Shown here: positions 8,467-20,019 of the stretch, piece after piece
How positions within the stretch are numbered: the stretch's first letter is position 1
Layout of the letters: the number at the start of each line of letters is the position of its first letter
Origin: Pseudomonas frederiksbergensis
GTDB taxonomy: Bacteria > Pseudomonadota > Gammaproteobacteria > Pseudomonadales > Pseudomonadaceae
DNA length: 64,000 bases
Reading direction: 5' to 3'
Assembly: GCF_003732275.1 (NCBI RefSeq)
Contig: NZ_MOBM01000039.1
Span: 551,013-615,012 of the forward strand
Made by a program: the position numbers and the translations under genes
Notes under the pieces: model-generated
What the model saw: only the letters and a program-made list of their open reading frames with translations
Told to the model about the DNA's origin: nothing
Databases searched by the model: none

Positions 8467-8543
8467 TGGTGCACTCGACAGGATTCGAACCTGTGACCGC
8501 TCGGTTCGTAGCCGAGTACTCTATCCAGCTGAGCTACGAGTGC
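8467..8543 (-). tRNA. tRNA-Arg (anticodon ACG), copy 2
   Basis: A 77-nt cloverleaf: acceptor GCACTCG / CGAGTGC, D-arm GCTCAGCTGGATAGAGT, anticodon loop CTACGAA (ACG, with A34 expected to become inosine), T-loop TTCGAAT, encoded CCA. Identical to the copy at 8615-8691; the 71-bp spacer shows no gene. Confidence 0.95.
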
Positions 8544-8614
8544 ATTTGTGTTTTTATACCAGATCACAACTGGTTGAAGCCAAGTTATTCACATTACTGC
8601 AAACAACTCTTAAA

Positions 8615-8691
8615 TGGTGCACTCGACAGGATTCGAACCTGTGACCGCTCGGTTCGTAGCCGAGTACTCTATCCAGCTGAGCTACGAGTGC
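8615..8691 (-). tRNA. tRNA-Arg (anticodon ACG), copy 1
   Basis: Same 77 bases as 8467-8543. Tandem duplication downstream of tRNA-Ser in what is probably one tRNA transcript following csrA. Confidence 0.95.
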
Positions 8692-8798
8692 ATTTGTTGC
8701 CGCGCATTATAGGCCGTTGAATCTTTTTGTAAAGCACTTTTTCTAGTAATTTCAACAACTTACCGAAGAAGCCAGATTACAACGTACTACGCAAATAA

Positions 8799-8889
8799 TG
8801 GCGGAGAACGGGGGATTCGAACCCCCGACACCCTTTTGAGGTGTACTCCCTTAGCAGGGGAGCGCCTTCGGCCACTCGGCCAGCTCTCC
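8799..8889 (-). tRNA. tRNA-Ser (anticodon GCT)
   Basis: A 91-nt class II tRNA: acceptor GGAGAGC / GTTCTCC, long variable arm (TACACCTCAAAAGGGTGT), anticodon loop CTGCTAA (GCT, reads AGC/AGU), T-arm GGGGGTTCGAATCCCCC, encoded CCA. It follows csrA by about 60 bases in the same direction, the order also seen in other pseudomonads. Confidence 0.95.
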
Positions 8890-8951
8890 GCAACACGGGG
8901 CGTATCTTAACCAACCTTTTCCCCGTTTGCAAACATAAAAAACGATAAAAA

Positions 8952-9140
8952 TTAATGGCTTGGTTCTTCGTCCTTCTCTTTCTTTATACGCAGGTAAATT
9001 TCTTCACGATGCACAGCAACCTCTTTCGGGGCGTTGACACCGATACGCACTTGATTTCCTTTAACGCCGAGCACGGTCACAGTGATTTCGCCATCACCAA
9101 TAATCAGGCTTTCTGCGCACCGACGAGTCAGAATCAGCAT
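8952..9140 (-). CDS. rsmA: Carbon storage regulator CsrA/RsmA
   Basis: A 62-residue RNA-binding protein, MLILTRRCAESLIIGD onward, with the GVNAPKEVAVHREEIY RNA-contact segment (Arg44 of the consensus retained). It dimerises and represses translation of mRNAs carrying A(N)GGA motifs. In pseudomonads it is countered by GacA-dependent small RNAs. The start follows GAGGAGAAAGGT; an upstream ATG at 9158 would add MREEKG from the ribosome-binding site itself. It lies downstream of lysC, separated by a terminator. Confidence 0.97.
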   Translation of the reverse strand: MLILTRRCAESLIIGDGEITVTVLGVKGNQVRIGVNAPKEVAVHREEIYLRIKKEKDEEPSH

Positions 9141-9281
9141 ACCTTTCTCCTCACGCATTTCATTTCAGGGACAACAGTCTGCAAAAAAAAGGCATTCGAC
9201 CTACAACCAGAACGATCGCAGCCCTACATGCCTGAGTATTGACTAGCGCGGGCAAAAGAACAGCTTTGGGCCGCGCCATTC

Positions 9282-9314
9282 AAAAAAACAAAGGGCGCGG
9301 TCAGACCGCGCCCT
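9282..9314 (-). terminator. Rho-independent terminator of lysC
   Basis: Stem AAGGGCGCGGT / ACCGCGCCCTT, with TTTGTTTTTTTG following on the minus strand, just after the lysC stop. Confidence 0.88.
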
Positions 9315-9326
9315 TCGGGAAACGCA

Positions 9327-10568
9327 TTACTCGCCCTGGCGGGCCGGCGCATCCAGTTCGAAAGCCGTGTGCAGAGCGCGCACAGCCAGTTCCAGGTACT
9401 TCTCTTCGATCACCACGGACACCTTGATTTCCGACGTCGAGATCATCTGGATGTTGATGCTCTCTTTCGCCAGGGATTCGAACATACGGCTGGCCACACC
9501 TGCATGGGAGCGCATGCCGACGCCGACGATCGAGACCTTGGCAATCTTGGTGTCGCCAACGACTTCACGGGCACCGATCTCGCGAGCGGTGTTTTCCAGC
9601 ACGGTTTGCGCCGCCTGGTAGTCATTGCGATGCACGGTGAAGGTGAAGTCGGTGGTGTTATCGTGCGCAACGTTCTGCACGATCATGTCGACTTCGATGT
9701 TCGCGGCACTGATCGGGCCGAGAATCTTGAACGCCACGCCCGGGGTGTCTGGCACGCCACGGATGGTCAGCTTGGCTTCATCGCGATTGAAAGCGATGCC
9801 GGAAATGATCGGCTGTTCCATGGTTTCCTCTTCATCAATAGTAATGAGGGTGCCCGGACCCTCCTTGAAGCTGTGCAGTACGCGCAGCGGAACGTTGTAC
9901 TTGCCGGCGAATTCCACCGCACGGATCTGCAACACCTTGGAACCGAGGCTGGCCATTTCCAGCATCTCTTCAAAGGTGATCTTGTCCAGGCGCTGAGCCA
10001 CGGACACCACACGCGGGTCGGTGGTGTAGACGCCGTCGACGTCGGTGTAGATCTGGCATTCGTCAGCCTTCAGGGCTGCCGCCAGCGCCACGCCGGTGGT
10101 ATCGGAACCGCCACGACCGAGCGTGGTGATATTGCCGTGCTCGTCGACGCCCTGGAAACCGGCGACAACCACCACGCGACCGGCCTTCAGGTCACCGCGA
10201 ATCTTCTGGTCATCAATCTGCAAGATACGCGCTTTATTGTGTGCGCTATCCGTCAGAATCCGTACCTGATTGCCGGTGTACGACACCGCAGGCACGCCGC
10301 GCTTGATCAGCGCCATGGCCAACAGTGCAATCGTCACCTGCTCACCGGTGGAAACGATCACATCCAGTTCGCGGGGAACCGGCTGACCGTCGCCACTGAT
10401 TTGCTTGGCCAGATCGATCAGACGGTTGGTTTCGCCGCTCATTGCAGACAGCACAACCACCAGGTCATCGCCCGCATCGCGGAATTTCTTAACCTTGTCG
10501 GCGACCTGCTCGATTCTCTCGACAGTGCCGACTGAGGTGCCTCCAAATTTCTGTACGATCAAAGCCAT
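9327..10568 (-). CDS. lysC: Aspartate kinase
   Basis: A 413-residue aspartokinase that makes aspartyl phosphate, the first step to lysine, methionine and threonine. The kinase domain starts MALIVQKFGGTSVG, and contains the conserved GRGGSDTTGVALAAAL (near residue 150) and the aspartate-binding segment VDGVYTTDPR. Two ACT domains occupy about residues 265-405 (KLTIRGVPDTPGVAFKIL and KVSIVGVGMRSHAGVASRMF), the usual site of feedback by lysine/threonine. The start at 10568 is the family start; upstream in-frame codons read through the alaS-lysC spacer. In some bacteria an internal start of this gene yields a separate beta subunit; nothing here proves that. Confidence 0.97.
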   Translation of the reverse strand: MALIVQKFGGTSVGTVERIEQVADKVKKFRDAGDDLVVVLSAMSGETNRLIDLAKQISGDGQPVPRELDVIVSTGEQVTIALLAMALIKRGVPAVSYTGNQVRILTDSAHNKARILQIDDQKIRGDLKAGRVVVVAGFQGVDEHGNITTLGRGGSDTTGVALAAALKADECQIYTDVDGVYTTDPRVVSVAQRLDKITFEEMLEMASLGSKVLQIRAVEFAGKYNVPLRVLHSFKEGPGTLITIDEEETMEQPIISGIAFNRDEAKLTIRGVPDTPGVAFKILGPISAANIEVDMIVQNVAHDNTTDFTFTVHRNDYQAAQTVLENTAREIGAREVVGDTKIAKVSIVGVGMRSHAGVASRMFESLAKESINIQMISTSEIKVSVVIEEKYLELAVRALHTAFELDAPARQGE

Positions 10569-10658
10569 TTCAAAGCCGCCTCTGCCCATGAAGGGCGCCC
10601 AATAATCACTCAAACAGCGTTCTGGCCCGCCACTAGACCGCGGGCCAGACACACTGCC

Positions 10659-13283
<2,625 letters not shown>

Positions 13284-13429
13284 TAGGTTCTTCCACGGAG
13301 GCTGCGGCCAAAGGCCTGTGCGAAACGTCAACAGACGAAGCGACGGCAAAGGGCCGCATTATATCGGCGTTAGTGACTAGGTACAGTGTGTTTGTACGTT
13401 ACAAGCCGTCAATTGGACGGCTAACACGG

Positions 13430-14434
13430 TCAGTTGTGAGAAAAGTCGGCAAATGTGGCGACGACTTGCTCGATTTGCGCACGACTGACGTCCATGTGCG
13501 TAACCATTCGCAGACGACCGGCAGCGCTGAGTTTGATCCCGCGTGTCGCGGCAAAGGCCTTGATCGCTTCAGCCTTGTCGCCCATCTGCACATAAACCAT
13601 GTTGGTCTGCACCGGCTCGACCTCATAGCCCGCCGCCCGCAGGCCTTCGGCCAGCTTTTCCGCGTTGGCATGGTCATCGCCCAAGCGCTGAATATTGTTA
13701 TCCAGCGCATAGAGCCCCGCCGCGGCAAGAATCCCGGCCTGGCGCATGCCGCCGCCGACCATCTTGCGCAGACGTTGCGCCTTGGCAATCAACTCGACCG
13801 AGCCGCATAGCACCGAACCAATCGGTGCGCCCAGGCCTTTGGACAGACAGACCGAAACCGAATCGAAATGCTGAGTGATCTCCCGGGCGTCGACACCCAA
13901 CTTGACCGCCGCGTTGTAAAGCCGCGCACCATCCAGATGCAGCGCCAGGCCGTTTTCACGAGTGAAGCGGCGTGCCCGGGCCAGATACTCCAGCGGCAAA
14001 ACCTTGCCCTGCATGGTGTTTTCCAGCGCCAGCAAACGGGTGCGGGCGAAGTGGAAGTCATCCGGTTTGATTGCAGCGGCGACCTGCGTCAGGTCCAGCG
14101 AACCATCGGCCTGCACTTCCAGCGGCTGCGGCTGGATCGAGCCGAGCACTGCCGCGCCACCACCTTCGTACTTATAGGTGTGAGCCTGTTGTCCGACAAT
14201 GTATTCATCACCGCGATCGCAGTGGGCCATCAGGCCCAGCAAGTTGCTCATGGTGCCCGTCGGGACAAACAGGGCCTCGGCAAAACCCAACTGATTTGCA
14301 AGCTCGGCTTCCAGTCGGTTGACCGTCGGATCTTCGCCATAAACGTCGTCACCGGTGGCCGCATTGGCCATCGCGTCGAGCATCCCTGCGGTCGGTTGGG
14401 TGACGGTGTCGCTGCGAAGATCGATAACACTCAT
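13430..14434 (-). CDS. ltaE: Low-specificity L-threonine aldolase (PLP-dependent)
   Basis: A 334-residue fold-type I PLP enzyme. Motifs: DLRSDTVTQPT at the N-terminus, GDDVYGEDPTVNRLE, HLDGARLYNAAV (Asp that contacts the PLP ring) and SVCLSKGLGAPIGS (Lys that forms the Schiff base). It cleaves L-threonine or L-allo-threonine to glycine and acetaldehyde. It lies upstream of alaS on the same strand, with a gap of about 150 bases. The function of such enzymes in serine/glycine supply is inferred from the family. Confidence 0.9.
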   Translation of the reverse strand: MSVIDLRSDTVTQPTAGMLDAMANAATGDDVYGEDPTVNRLEAELANQLGFAEALFVPTGTMSNLLGLMAHCDRGDEYIVGQQAHTYKYEGGGAAVLGSIQPQPLEVQADGSLDLTQVAAAIKPDDFHFARTRLLALENTMQGKVLPLEYLARARRFTRENGLALHLDGARLYNAAVKLGVDAREITQHFDSVSVCLSKGLGAPIGSVLCGSVELIAKAQRLRKMVGGGMRQAGILAAAGLYALDNNIQRLGDDHANAEKLAEGLRAAGYEVEPVQTNMVYVQMGDKAEAIKAFAATRGIKLSAAGRLRMVTHMDVSRAQIEQVVATFADFSHN

Positions 14435-14556
14435 GAATCTGGCCTCGGTAAGCAGGGAAAATCCCTTTCAGGATGGAATTACTGCGGTCATGTCGGCGAA
14501 TAATCAAGCCTTGAACGAGGAAAAGGCGCTTTATGCCTTCGAAAATACTCAATCCC

Positions 14557-14646
14557 TGTGGGAGCGAGCCTGCTCGCGATGACGGCGGATCAGCCAGCAT
14601 CAATGCTGAATGTACCGCCGTCATCGCGAGCAGGCTCGCTCCCACA
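14557..14646. repeat. REPIN (REP doublet) with long dyad
   Basis: TGTGGGAGCGAGCCTGCTCG and its inverted copy flank a centre that continues the dyad (GATGACGGCGG / CCGCCGTCATC), giving a stem of roughly 30 bp. It sits between ltaE and the FMN riboswitch. Confidence 0.9.
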
Positions 14647-14737
14647 AGTTGCGTACCTTGACTGATCGGTATTGGCCATGCACGCCCCGGAAATATGTGT
14701 TAAAAACGCTTCGCCGCCAAACAACCTGGCGGCAAAA

Positions 14738-14904
14738 CGTTCTCAGGGCGGGGTGTAACTCCCCACCGGCGGTAATTGCGCGCAATGCGCATAGCCCGCG
14801 AGCGCTTGGCGGCAGGCACGGCAATGGCTGTGATGGCGGCAAGGTCAGCAGACCCGGTGTGATCCCGGGGCCGACGGTCATAGTCCGGATGAAGAGAGAA
14901 CGGG
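14738..14904 (+). ncRNA. FMN riboswitch (RFN element)
   Basis: All conserved RFN blocks are present in order: TCAGGGCGGGGTG, ACTCCCCACCGGCGGTAAT, AGCCCGCGAGCGC, CAGACCCGGTGTGATCCCGG, GGCCGACGGTCATAGTCCGG and ATGAAGAGAGAACGGG. It precedes the lumazine synthase gene by about 120 bases; that interval contains a small hairpin (TAGGCACTTGTGCCT) which may belong to the expression platform. FMN binding should reduce expression downstream. Confidence 0.95.
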
Positions 14905-15020
14905 ATTGGCGCCGCCTAGGCTCTGTACCAGAGCGCCGTCCGTAGGCACTTGTGCCTGCGTACCCTTAAATCCCATTCGATCCATAACGCCCTGTTTTTC
15001 ACACAAACAGGAGTCAGAAC

Positions 15021-15530
15021 ATGCAACCCACCGCAATCGATAGCAAAAGCAAAAACCATCAGGGCGAGCGCGTCGCGTTCATCCAGGCCTGCTGGCACAA
15101 GGAAATCGTTGATCAGAGCCGTAAAGGCTTCGTCGCCGAAATGATTGCTCAGGGTTATCAAGAGTCGGACATCGATTTCTTCGAAGTCGGCGGCGCCTTT
15201 GAAATTCCGCTGCACGCCAAGTTGCTGGCCAAGTCCGGTCGTTATGCCGGCATCGTCGCGGCGGGCCTGGTGGTCGACGGCGGCATCTATCGCCACGAAT
15301 TCGTTGCCCAGTCTGTGATCAGCGGCCTGATGCAGGTTCAGCTGGAAACTGAAGTGCCGGTGTTCTCGGTGGTTTTGACCCCGCACCACTTCCATGCCGG
15401 CGAAGAGCATCAGAAGTTCTTCTTCGAACATTTCGTACATAAAGGTCAGGAAGCGGCGAAGACTTGTGCGGATACATTGCACAAGATGCGGGCGTTGCGT
15501 CGTAGTGAGCCACGCGCGGTAGCGGTTTAA
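15021..15530 (+). CDS. ribH2: 6,7-dimethyl-8-ribityllumazine synthase, type II (RibH2-like)
   Basis: A 169-residue protein that should join ArPP (5-amino-6-ribitylaminouracil) with 3,4-dihydroxybutanone phosphate to give lumazine, the riboflavin precursor. Motifs: VAFIQACWHKEIVDQSRKGF, DFFEVGGAFEIPLHAKLLAK, GLVVDGGIYRHEFVA and TPHHFH. The Trp-rich N-terminal motif and overall length fit the type II (decameric, Brucella/Mesorhizobium RibH2-like) group rather than the icosahedral RibH. ATG follows AAACAGGAGTC. No other riboflavin gene is adjacent, so this is probably an additional, FMN-switch-controlled copy rather than part of the main rib operon. Confidence 0.9.
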   Translation: MQPTAIDSKSKNHQGERVAFIQACWHKEIVDQSRKGFVAEMIAQGYQESDIDFFEVGGAFEIPLHAKLLAKSGRYAGIVAAGLVVDGGIYRHEFVAQSVISGLMQVQLETEVPVFSVVLTPHHFHAGEEHQKFFFEHFVHKGQEAAKTCADTLHKMRALRRSEPRAVAV

Positions 15531-15579
15531 ATACAAAACCTGTGGCATGGGTGAGGTCTTTGGCTTCACCCAAATCAAC

Positions 15580-15669
15580 TGTGGGAGCGAGCCTGCTCGC
15601 GATGGCGGACTGTTAGTCGACGACTAGGTTGACGGACACACCGCTATCGCGAGCAGGCTCGCTCTCACA
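15580..15669. repeat. REPIN between convergent ribH2 and aruE
   Basis: TGTGGGAGCGAGCCTGCTCG with an inverted copy ending GAGCAGGCTCGCTCTCACA; one base of the second arm differs (CTCTCA for CTCCCA). It may work as a transcription barrier between the two convergent genes. Confidence 0.88.
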
Positions 15670-15698
15670 TGGGTTTTATGTCTGACCTGAGATCGCGG

Positions 15699-16709
15699 TC
15701 AGGCGAGGTTTTCGGCGGTGGTCGGCACGATCAGGATGCCGGCGCGCAGGCCGTTCTTGACCCTGGGGTTCGGGAAGATGATCCGGGCGCCCTTCTCTTC
15801 GATGATCCAGCGGGTATTGGCGATATCCTCGGCCAGCACATAACCCACTTTCAACTCCGAAAAGTTTTCGATATCCGCCGGCAGGTTCAGGCGGAAGCTA
15901 TCGCTGTGCTTGATAATTTCCCGTGCGACGCTGAACAGCTGCAAGCCATCCAGCCCTTCGTCGGTCATTGGCGGCTCGGTGCCTTCGATGATCTGCTTCA
16001 GGCGGGTTTCAAGAAGGCTGACGTTGACCCCGTCGTTCTGCCCGAAAGGCCGGGCCTTGCCCAATTCCAGGGTGAAGGACTCGGCATCGAGCTTGTCGTA
16101 GGTGTAGGAGCTGAAGACGATGGAAGGCTTGTTCTGCAACAGCACCGCCTCCATGCCGGCGGCGCGCAGGCGAGCCAGTTCCAGGCGTGAATGCTGACGA
16201 CCTTCTTTCCAGGGGTACAGGGCGAACTGCTCGATTTTCGAGCCACGGATCGCCGTGTGCAGGTCGTAATGCAGGCGATTGCGGTCCGGTAGGCTGAAGA
16301 AAGTCGCCGCCAGCCGTTCCAGCTCACAAGCGCGCAAGGCCTCGGAACCGCTGGTTTGTTCGTGACGGCCGTTGAACAGCCGATTGACGTCCTGCTCGAT
16401 AAAACGCTCGCCGCGGCGGATAGCCTCGGGGTTGCCGAACAGGAACAGAATACGTGCGCGCGGCTTCAAGTCACCGCGGGCGATGTCATGCAACAGGCGA
16501 TCGAGCAGCTCGATCGGCGCTGTTTCGTTGCCATGGATGCCGGCCGAGAGCAGCAGGTCCAGGCCATTGTCGCGGGCTTCAGGTGGCCGGACTTCCAGCG
16601 CACCTTCGCTCAACCAGCGCATCCGCACGCCTTCGACAGTCAGTTGAGTCTTCTCCGCCGGTTCGCGGCCGGCGAGGGTCAGTTCAAGCAGTTTGCCGAG
16701 GGCGAGCAT
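15699..16709 (-). CDS. aruE: Succinylglutamate desuccinylase
   Basis: A 336-residue zinc carboxypeptidase-like enzyme (AstE/AspA family) that splits N-succinylglutamate into succinate and glutamate, the last step of the arginine succinyltransferase pathway. Visible metal and catalytic motifs: SAGIHGNETAPIE (His and Glu zinc ligands), FGNPEAIRRGERF, DVNRLFNG, and the downstream His in YDLHTAIRG. The gene is the last of the aru operon, 12 bases after the PA0900-like gene. Confidence 0.95.
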   Translation of the reverse strand: MLALGKLLELTLAGREPAEKTQLTVEGVRMRWLSEGALEVRPPEARDNGLDLLLSAGIHGNETAPIELLDRLLHDIARGDLKPRARILFLFGNPEAIRRGERFIEQDVNRLFNGRHEQTSGSEALRACELERLAATFFSLPDRNRLHYDLHTAIRGSKIEQFALYPWKEGRQHSRLELARLRAAGMEAVLLQNKPSIVFSSYTYDKLDAESFTLELGKARPFGQNDGVNVSLLETRLKQIIEGTEPPMTDEGLDGLQLFSVAREIIKHSDSFRLNLPADIENFSELKVGYVLAEDIANTRWIIEEKGARIIFPNPRVKNGLRAGILIVPTTAENLA

Positions 16710-16721
16710 AGAGCGGTTTCC

Positions 16722-17012
16722 TTAGTGGTCGTGATTGCAATCCGGGCCGTGTACGTGGTCCTCATCATCACCGACTTCAGCCGGTTCCATCTCCAGTTGC
16801 AGACTTACCAGATTAGTCGCCAATGGGCGCAGCAGCAGGTTGGCGTATTCCGCGTCACCTTCTTCGACGTCTACGCCGATCAGCAACTGGCCGCGGCCGT
16901 CCTGCTGGATCCACAGCTCTTTGCCTTGCCACATGACCGCGACGCGGGTGCAGGAAGTTTCCAGTTGCGTGCCGTCGGTGTCTTCAAGGATCAGCTGCAG
17001 GGTATCGCTCAT
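16722..17012 (-). CDS. Conserved small protein of the aru operon with His-rich tail (PA0900-like)
   Basis: A 96-residue acidic protein of unknown function located between aruB and aruE, the position of PA0900 in P. aeruginosa. No catalytic motif is visible. The C-terminus HVHGPDCNHDH has five His and one Cys and could bind a divalent metal, conceivably the zinc needed by AruE encoded next. It is sometimes labelled topoisomerase in databases, which the sequence does not support. Confidence 0.85.
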   Translation of the reverse strand: MSDTLQLILEDTDGTQLETSCTRVAVMWQGKELWIQQDGRGQLLIGVDVEEGDAEYANLLLRPLATNLVSLQLEMEPAEVGDDEDHVHGPDCNHDH

Positions 17013-17066
17013 GTTTTACGCTCTCGTCTGGAGATAGCGCGGCGCATTCAATTCATGCGCCGACTT

Positions 17067-18413
17067 TCAATTGATCTGGAATGGATAAACCGCGCCCAGT
17101 TTAAGGATTTGCGTCAGTTCATCCAGTGCCGTCCGGCACTCAAGCAGCAATTGCGGGTCCGCGAGATCGTTTTCGGTCATGCGGTCGCGGTAGTGCTTGT
17201 CGACCCATTCGGTCAACGTGCCGTACAACGGTGCCGTCATGATAACTCCTTGGTTGACGGCCGCCAGTTCGGTTTCGTTAAGTGCGACGCGTAACCGCAG
17301 GCAAGCCGGGCCACCGCCGTTCTGCATGCTCTGCTTGAGATCGAAAACTTTTACTTCGCGGATCAGGCCGCCAGAGCTGGTCAGGCCTTGCAGGTACTGC
17401 CAGACACGCTCGTTGCCACGGCATTCTTCCGGCACGATCAACAGCATGGAGCCGTCAGGACGCGACAGCAGCTGGCTATTGAACAGGTAGGAACGAACGG
17501 CGTCTTCTACGGTGACCGCGGAACGCGGTACGCAGATCGACTGAAATTTCCCACCGGTTTTTGCGAGTTTGCCGTGCAGTTCAGCGAGCATCTGCTCGGT
17601 GTCGAGGAAGGCGTCCTCGTGATAGAACAACACCTCGCCGTTACCCACTGCGATCACATCGTTGTGGAACACACCCTGATCGATCACCGAAGGGTTCTGC
17701 TGGGCATAGACCACGCCGTCATCGCTCAGACCGTGCAGACGCGCGACAGCCTGGGACGCTTCGAGCGTCTGGCGTGCCGGGTACTTCTGCGGATTCGGGT
17801 AACGGGTGTCGAACGCGCTGCGACCGAACACGAAAAACTCGACGCCAGCTTCACCATAGTCACGGCAGAAACGGGTGTGGTTGGCCGCGCCTTCGTCACC
17901 GAACTGCGCCACGGCCGGCAACGCGGCGTGGTGAGCAAAGTGCTTCTGATCGGCGAACATCGCCCCCAGTACGCGACTGGTGGTCGGGTGTTCGATGCTG
18001 CGGTGGTATTTGCAGTTCAGGTTGGCGGCGGTGAAATGCACGCGGCCATCCGCGGTGTCGGCGCTCGGGCTGACCGTGGCGGCGTTGGCCACCCACATGC
18101 TTGACGCCGAGCAACTGGCAACCAGTAGTGGCATGGCCTCTTTGGCGGCGCGCTCGATCACCTGAGCATCGGTACCGCTGAAACCCAGGCGGCGCAGTGC
18201 GGCTACGTCCGGACGCTCTTGGGGCGCCAAAACGCCTTGCTGAAAGCCCATTTCCATCAGCGCTTTCATCTTCGCCAGACCTTGCAGCGCGGCTTCCTTC
18301 GGGTTCGAAGACTGCTGGCTGTTGCTCTGGGACGCGACGTTGCCGTAGGACAGGCCGCCGTAGTTATGGGTCGGCCCCACTAGACCGTCAAAATTGACTT
18401 CATAGGATTTCAT
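17067..18413 (-). CDS. aruB: N-succinylarginine dihydrolase
   Basis: A 448-residue enzyme (AstB) converting succinylarginine to succinylornithine, CO2 and ammonia. The start MKSYEVNFDGLVGPTHNYGG is typical, and the active-site cysteine motif is GGGPACLRLRVALNE near residue 370. The fold is the amidinotransferase pentein, with His and Glu partners expected in the HNDVIAVGNGEVLF region (near 250). It is separated from the upstream aruD by 140 bases holding a REPIN. Confidence 0.96.
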   Translation of the reverse strand: MKSYEVNFDGLVGPTHNYGGLSYGNVASQSNSQQSSNPKEAALQGLAKMKALMEMGFQQGVLAPQERPDVAALRRLGFSGTDAQVIERAAKEAMPLLVASCSASSMWVANAATVSPSADTADGRVHFTAANLNCKYHRSIEHPTTSRVLGAMFADQKHFAHHAALPAVAQFGDEGAANHTRFCRDYGEAGVEFFVFGRSAFDTRYPNPQKYPARQTLEASQAVARLHGLSDDGVVYAQQNPSVIDQGVFHNDVIAVGNGEVLFYHEDAFLDTEQMLAELHGKLAKTGGKFQSICVPRSAVTVEDAVRSYLFNSQLLSRPDGSMLLIVPEECRGNERVWQYLQGLTSSGGLIREVKVFDLKQSMQNGGGPACLRLRVALNETELAAVNQGVIMTAPLYGTLTEWVDKHYRDRMTENDLADPQLLLECRTALDELTQILKLGAVYPFQIN

Positions 18414-18481
18414 CAGCGAGGCTCCACGAGAATCTGTTTTTTTAGGCTTCTGGTAACTGTTCTTTTAGACCGAGTCGCGGC

Positions 18482-18547
18482 CATCGCGAGCAGGCTCGCT
18501 CCCACAGGTTTTGCGCAATCCTTGTGGGAGCGAGCCTGCTCGCGATT
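18482..18547. repeat. REPIN inside the aru operon (aruD-aruB gap)
   Basis: Inverted pair in the opposite arrangement (ATCGCGAGCAGGCTCGCTCC first, then GTGGGAGCGAGCCTGCTCGC), with a 20-base centre. Its mRNA hairpin could stabilise the upstream aruC-D segment. Confidence 0.88.
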
Positions 18548-18552
18548 GGGCC

Positions 18553-20019
18553 TTACGACATCCGCACGCCTGGGGTCAGCGCCGTCGGCAAGGTCAGGTT
18601 CGGGGTTTCCAGCGAGGCCACCGGGTACGCGCAGTAATCTGCGGCGTAGTAGGCGCTGGCGCGATGGTTACCCGATGCGCCGACACCACCGAATGGTGCG
18701 CTGCTCGCCGCACCGGTCAGCTGCTTGTTCCAGTTGACGATACCGGCGCGGCTTTCCAGCCAGAACTGCTGATAACGCGCTTCGGAATCCGACAGCAGAC
18801 CGGCCGCCAGGCCATAGTCGGTGTCGTTGGCTTCGGCGATCGCCGCTTCAAAATCAGCGTAGCGGATCACTTGCAGCAGCGGACCGAACAGCTCTTCGTC
18901 CGGGCGATCGGCAACCGCCGTCACGTCCAGAATGCCAGGGGTCAGCAAGGCTGCCTGAGCTTGAGGCTGAGTCATTTCCAAAAGCGCCACCGCGCCGTTG
19001 GCCAGCAGATGCTCTTGCGCATCCATCAGCGCTTTCGCAGCACCGAGGGAAATCACCGAGCCCATGAACGGCGCTGGTTGCTGATCGAACGCACCGACTT
19101 CAATCGTCGAGCTGACCGCCACCAGACGCACCAGCAGCGTGTCGCCCCAGGCGCCTTGCGGCACCAGCAAGCGGCGGGCACAGGTGCAACGCTGACCGGC
19201 AGAAATGAATGCAGACTGAATGATGGTGTAAACAGCGGCATCGAGGTCCGCGACCTGATCCACCACCAATGGGTTGTTGCCGCCCATTTCCAGCGCGAGG
19301 ATCTTGTCCGGACGACCGGCAAACTGCTGGTGCAGATGATTGCCGGTACGGCTGGAACCGGTGAAGAACAGACCGTCGATGCCCGGGTTCGCCGCCAGGG
19401 CGATACCGGTTTCGCGAGCGCCTTGCAGCAGGTTCAGCACGCCGGCCGGCAGACCGGCTTCGATCCAGCACTTGACCGTCAGCTCGGCAACTTTCGGGGT
19501 CAGCTCGCTCGGCTTGAACAGCACGCTGTTACCGGCCAACAACGCCGGCACGATGTGACCGTTCGGCAAGTGGCCGGGGAAGTTGTAAGGACCGAACACC
19601 GCCACCACACCGTGTGGTTTGTGGCGCAACACCGCAGTGGCGTCGCCCAGCGGGCCGCTCTTCTCGCCGGTACGTTCGCGGTAGCTCTGCACCGAGATCG
19701 CAATCTTGTTGACCATGCTGGTGACTTCAGTCGCCGCTTCCCACAGGGGTTTGCCGGTTTCTTCGCCGATGGTGCGAGCCAGCTCGTCAGCATGATTCTT
19801 CAGCGCAGCGGCAAAGGCCTCCAGTACGCTGATGCGTTCTTCCAGGGTCCGACGGGCCCAGCCCGGAAACGCCTGACGCGCAGCTTGCACAGCCGACTCG
19901 ACCTGACCGACCGTGGCGCCTTCACCCGCCCACAGCACTTGCTGGGTCACCGGGTTTACCGATTGAAAGTTTTCACCCTGACCGGCCAGCCATTCACCGG
20001 CGATGTATAGCGAATTCAT
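18553..20019 (-). CDS. aruD: N-succinylglutamate 5-semialdehyde dehydrogenase
   Basis: A 488-residue NAD-dependent aldehyde dehydrogenase (AstD). Active-site motifs: LEMGGNNPLVV (general base Glu) and SAGQRCTCARRLLV (nucleophile Cys). The Rossmann segment GSSRTGNHLHQQF is also present. It oxidises succinylglutamate semialdehyde to succinylglutamate. The start codon overlaps the aruG stop by one base (TAATG), showing translational coupling. Confidence 0.96.
   Translation of the reverse strand: MNSLYIAGEWLAGQGENFQSVNPVTQQVLWAGEGATVGQVESAVQAARQAFPGWARRTLEERISVLEAFAAALKNHADELARTIGEETGKPLWEAATEVTSMVNKIAISVQSYRERTGEKSGPLGDATAVLRHKPHGVVAVFGPYNFPGHLPNGHIVPALLAGNSVLFKPSELTPKVAELTVKCWIEAGLPAGVLNLLQGARETGIALAANPGIDGLFFTGSSRTGNHLHQQFAGRPDKILALEMGGNNPLVVDQVADLDAAVYTIIQSAFISAGQRCTCARRLLVPQGAWGDTLLVRLVAVSSTIEVGAFDQQPAPFMGSVISLGAAKALMDAQEHLLANGAVALLEMTQPQAQAALLTPGILDVTAVADRPDEELFGPLLQVIRYADFEAAIAEANDTDYGLAAGLLSDSEARYQQFWLESRAGIVNWNKQLTGAASSAPFGGVGASGNHRASAYYAADYCAYPVASLETPNLTLPTALTPGVRMS

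Noticed and set aside
14557..14646. REPIN hairpins read as terminators or small RNAs
   Set aside because: They match a dispersed family present at least eight times in the window, lack T-runs and occur in both orientations.
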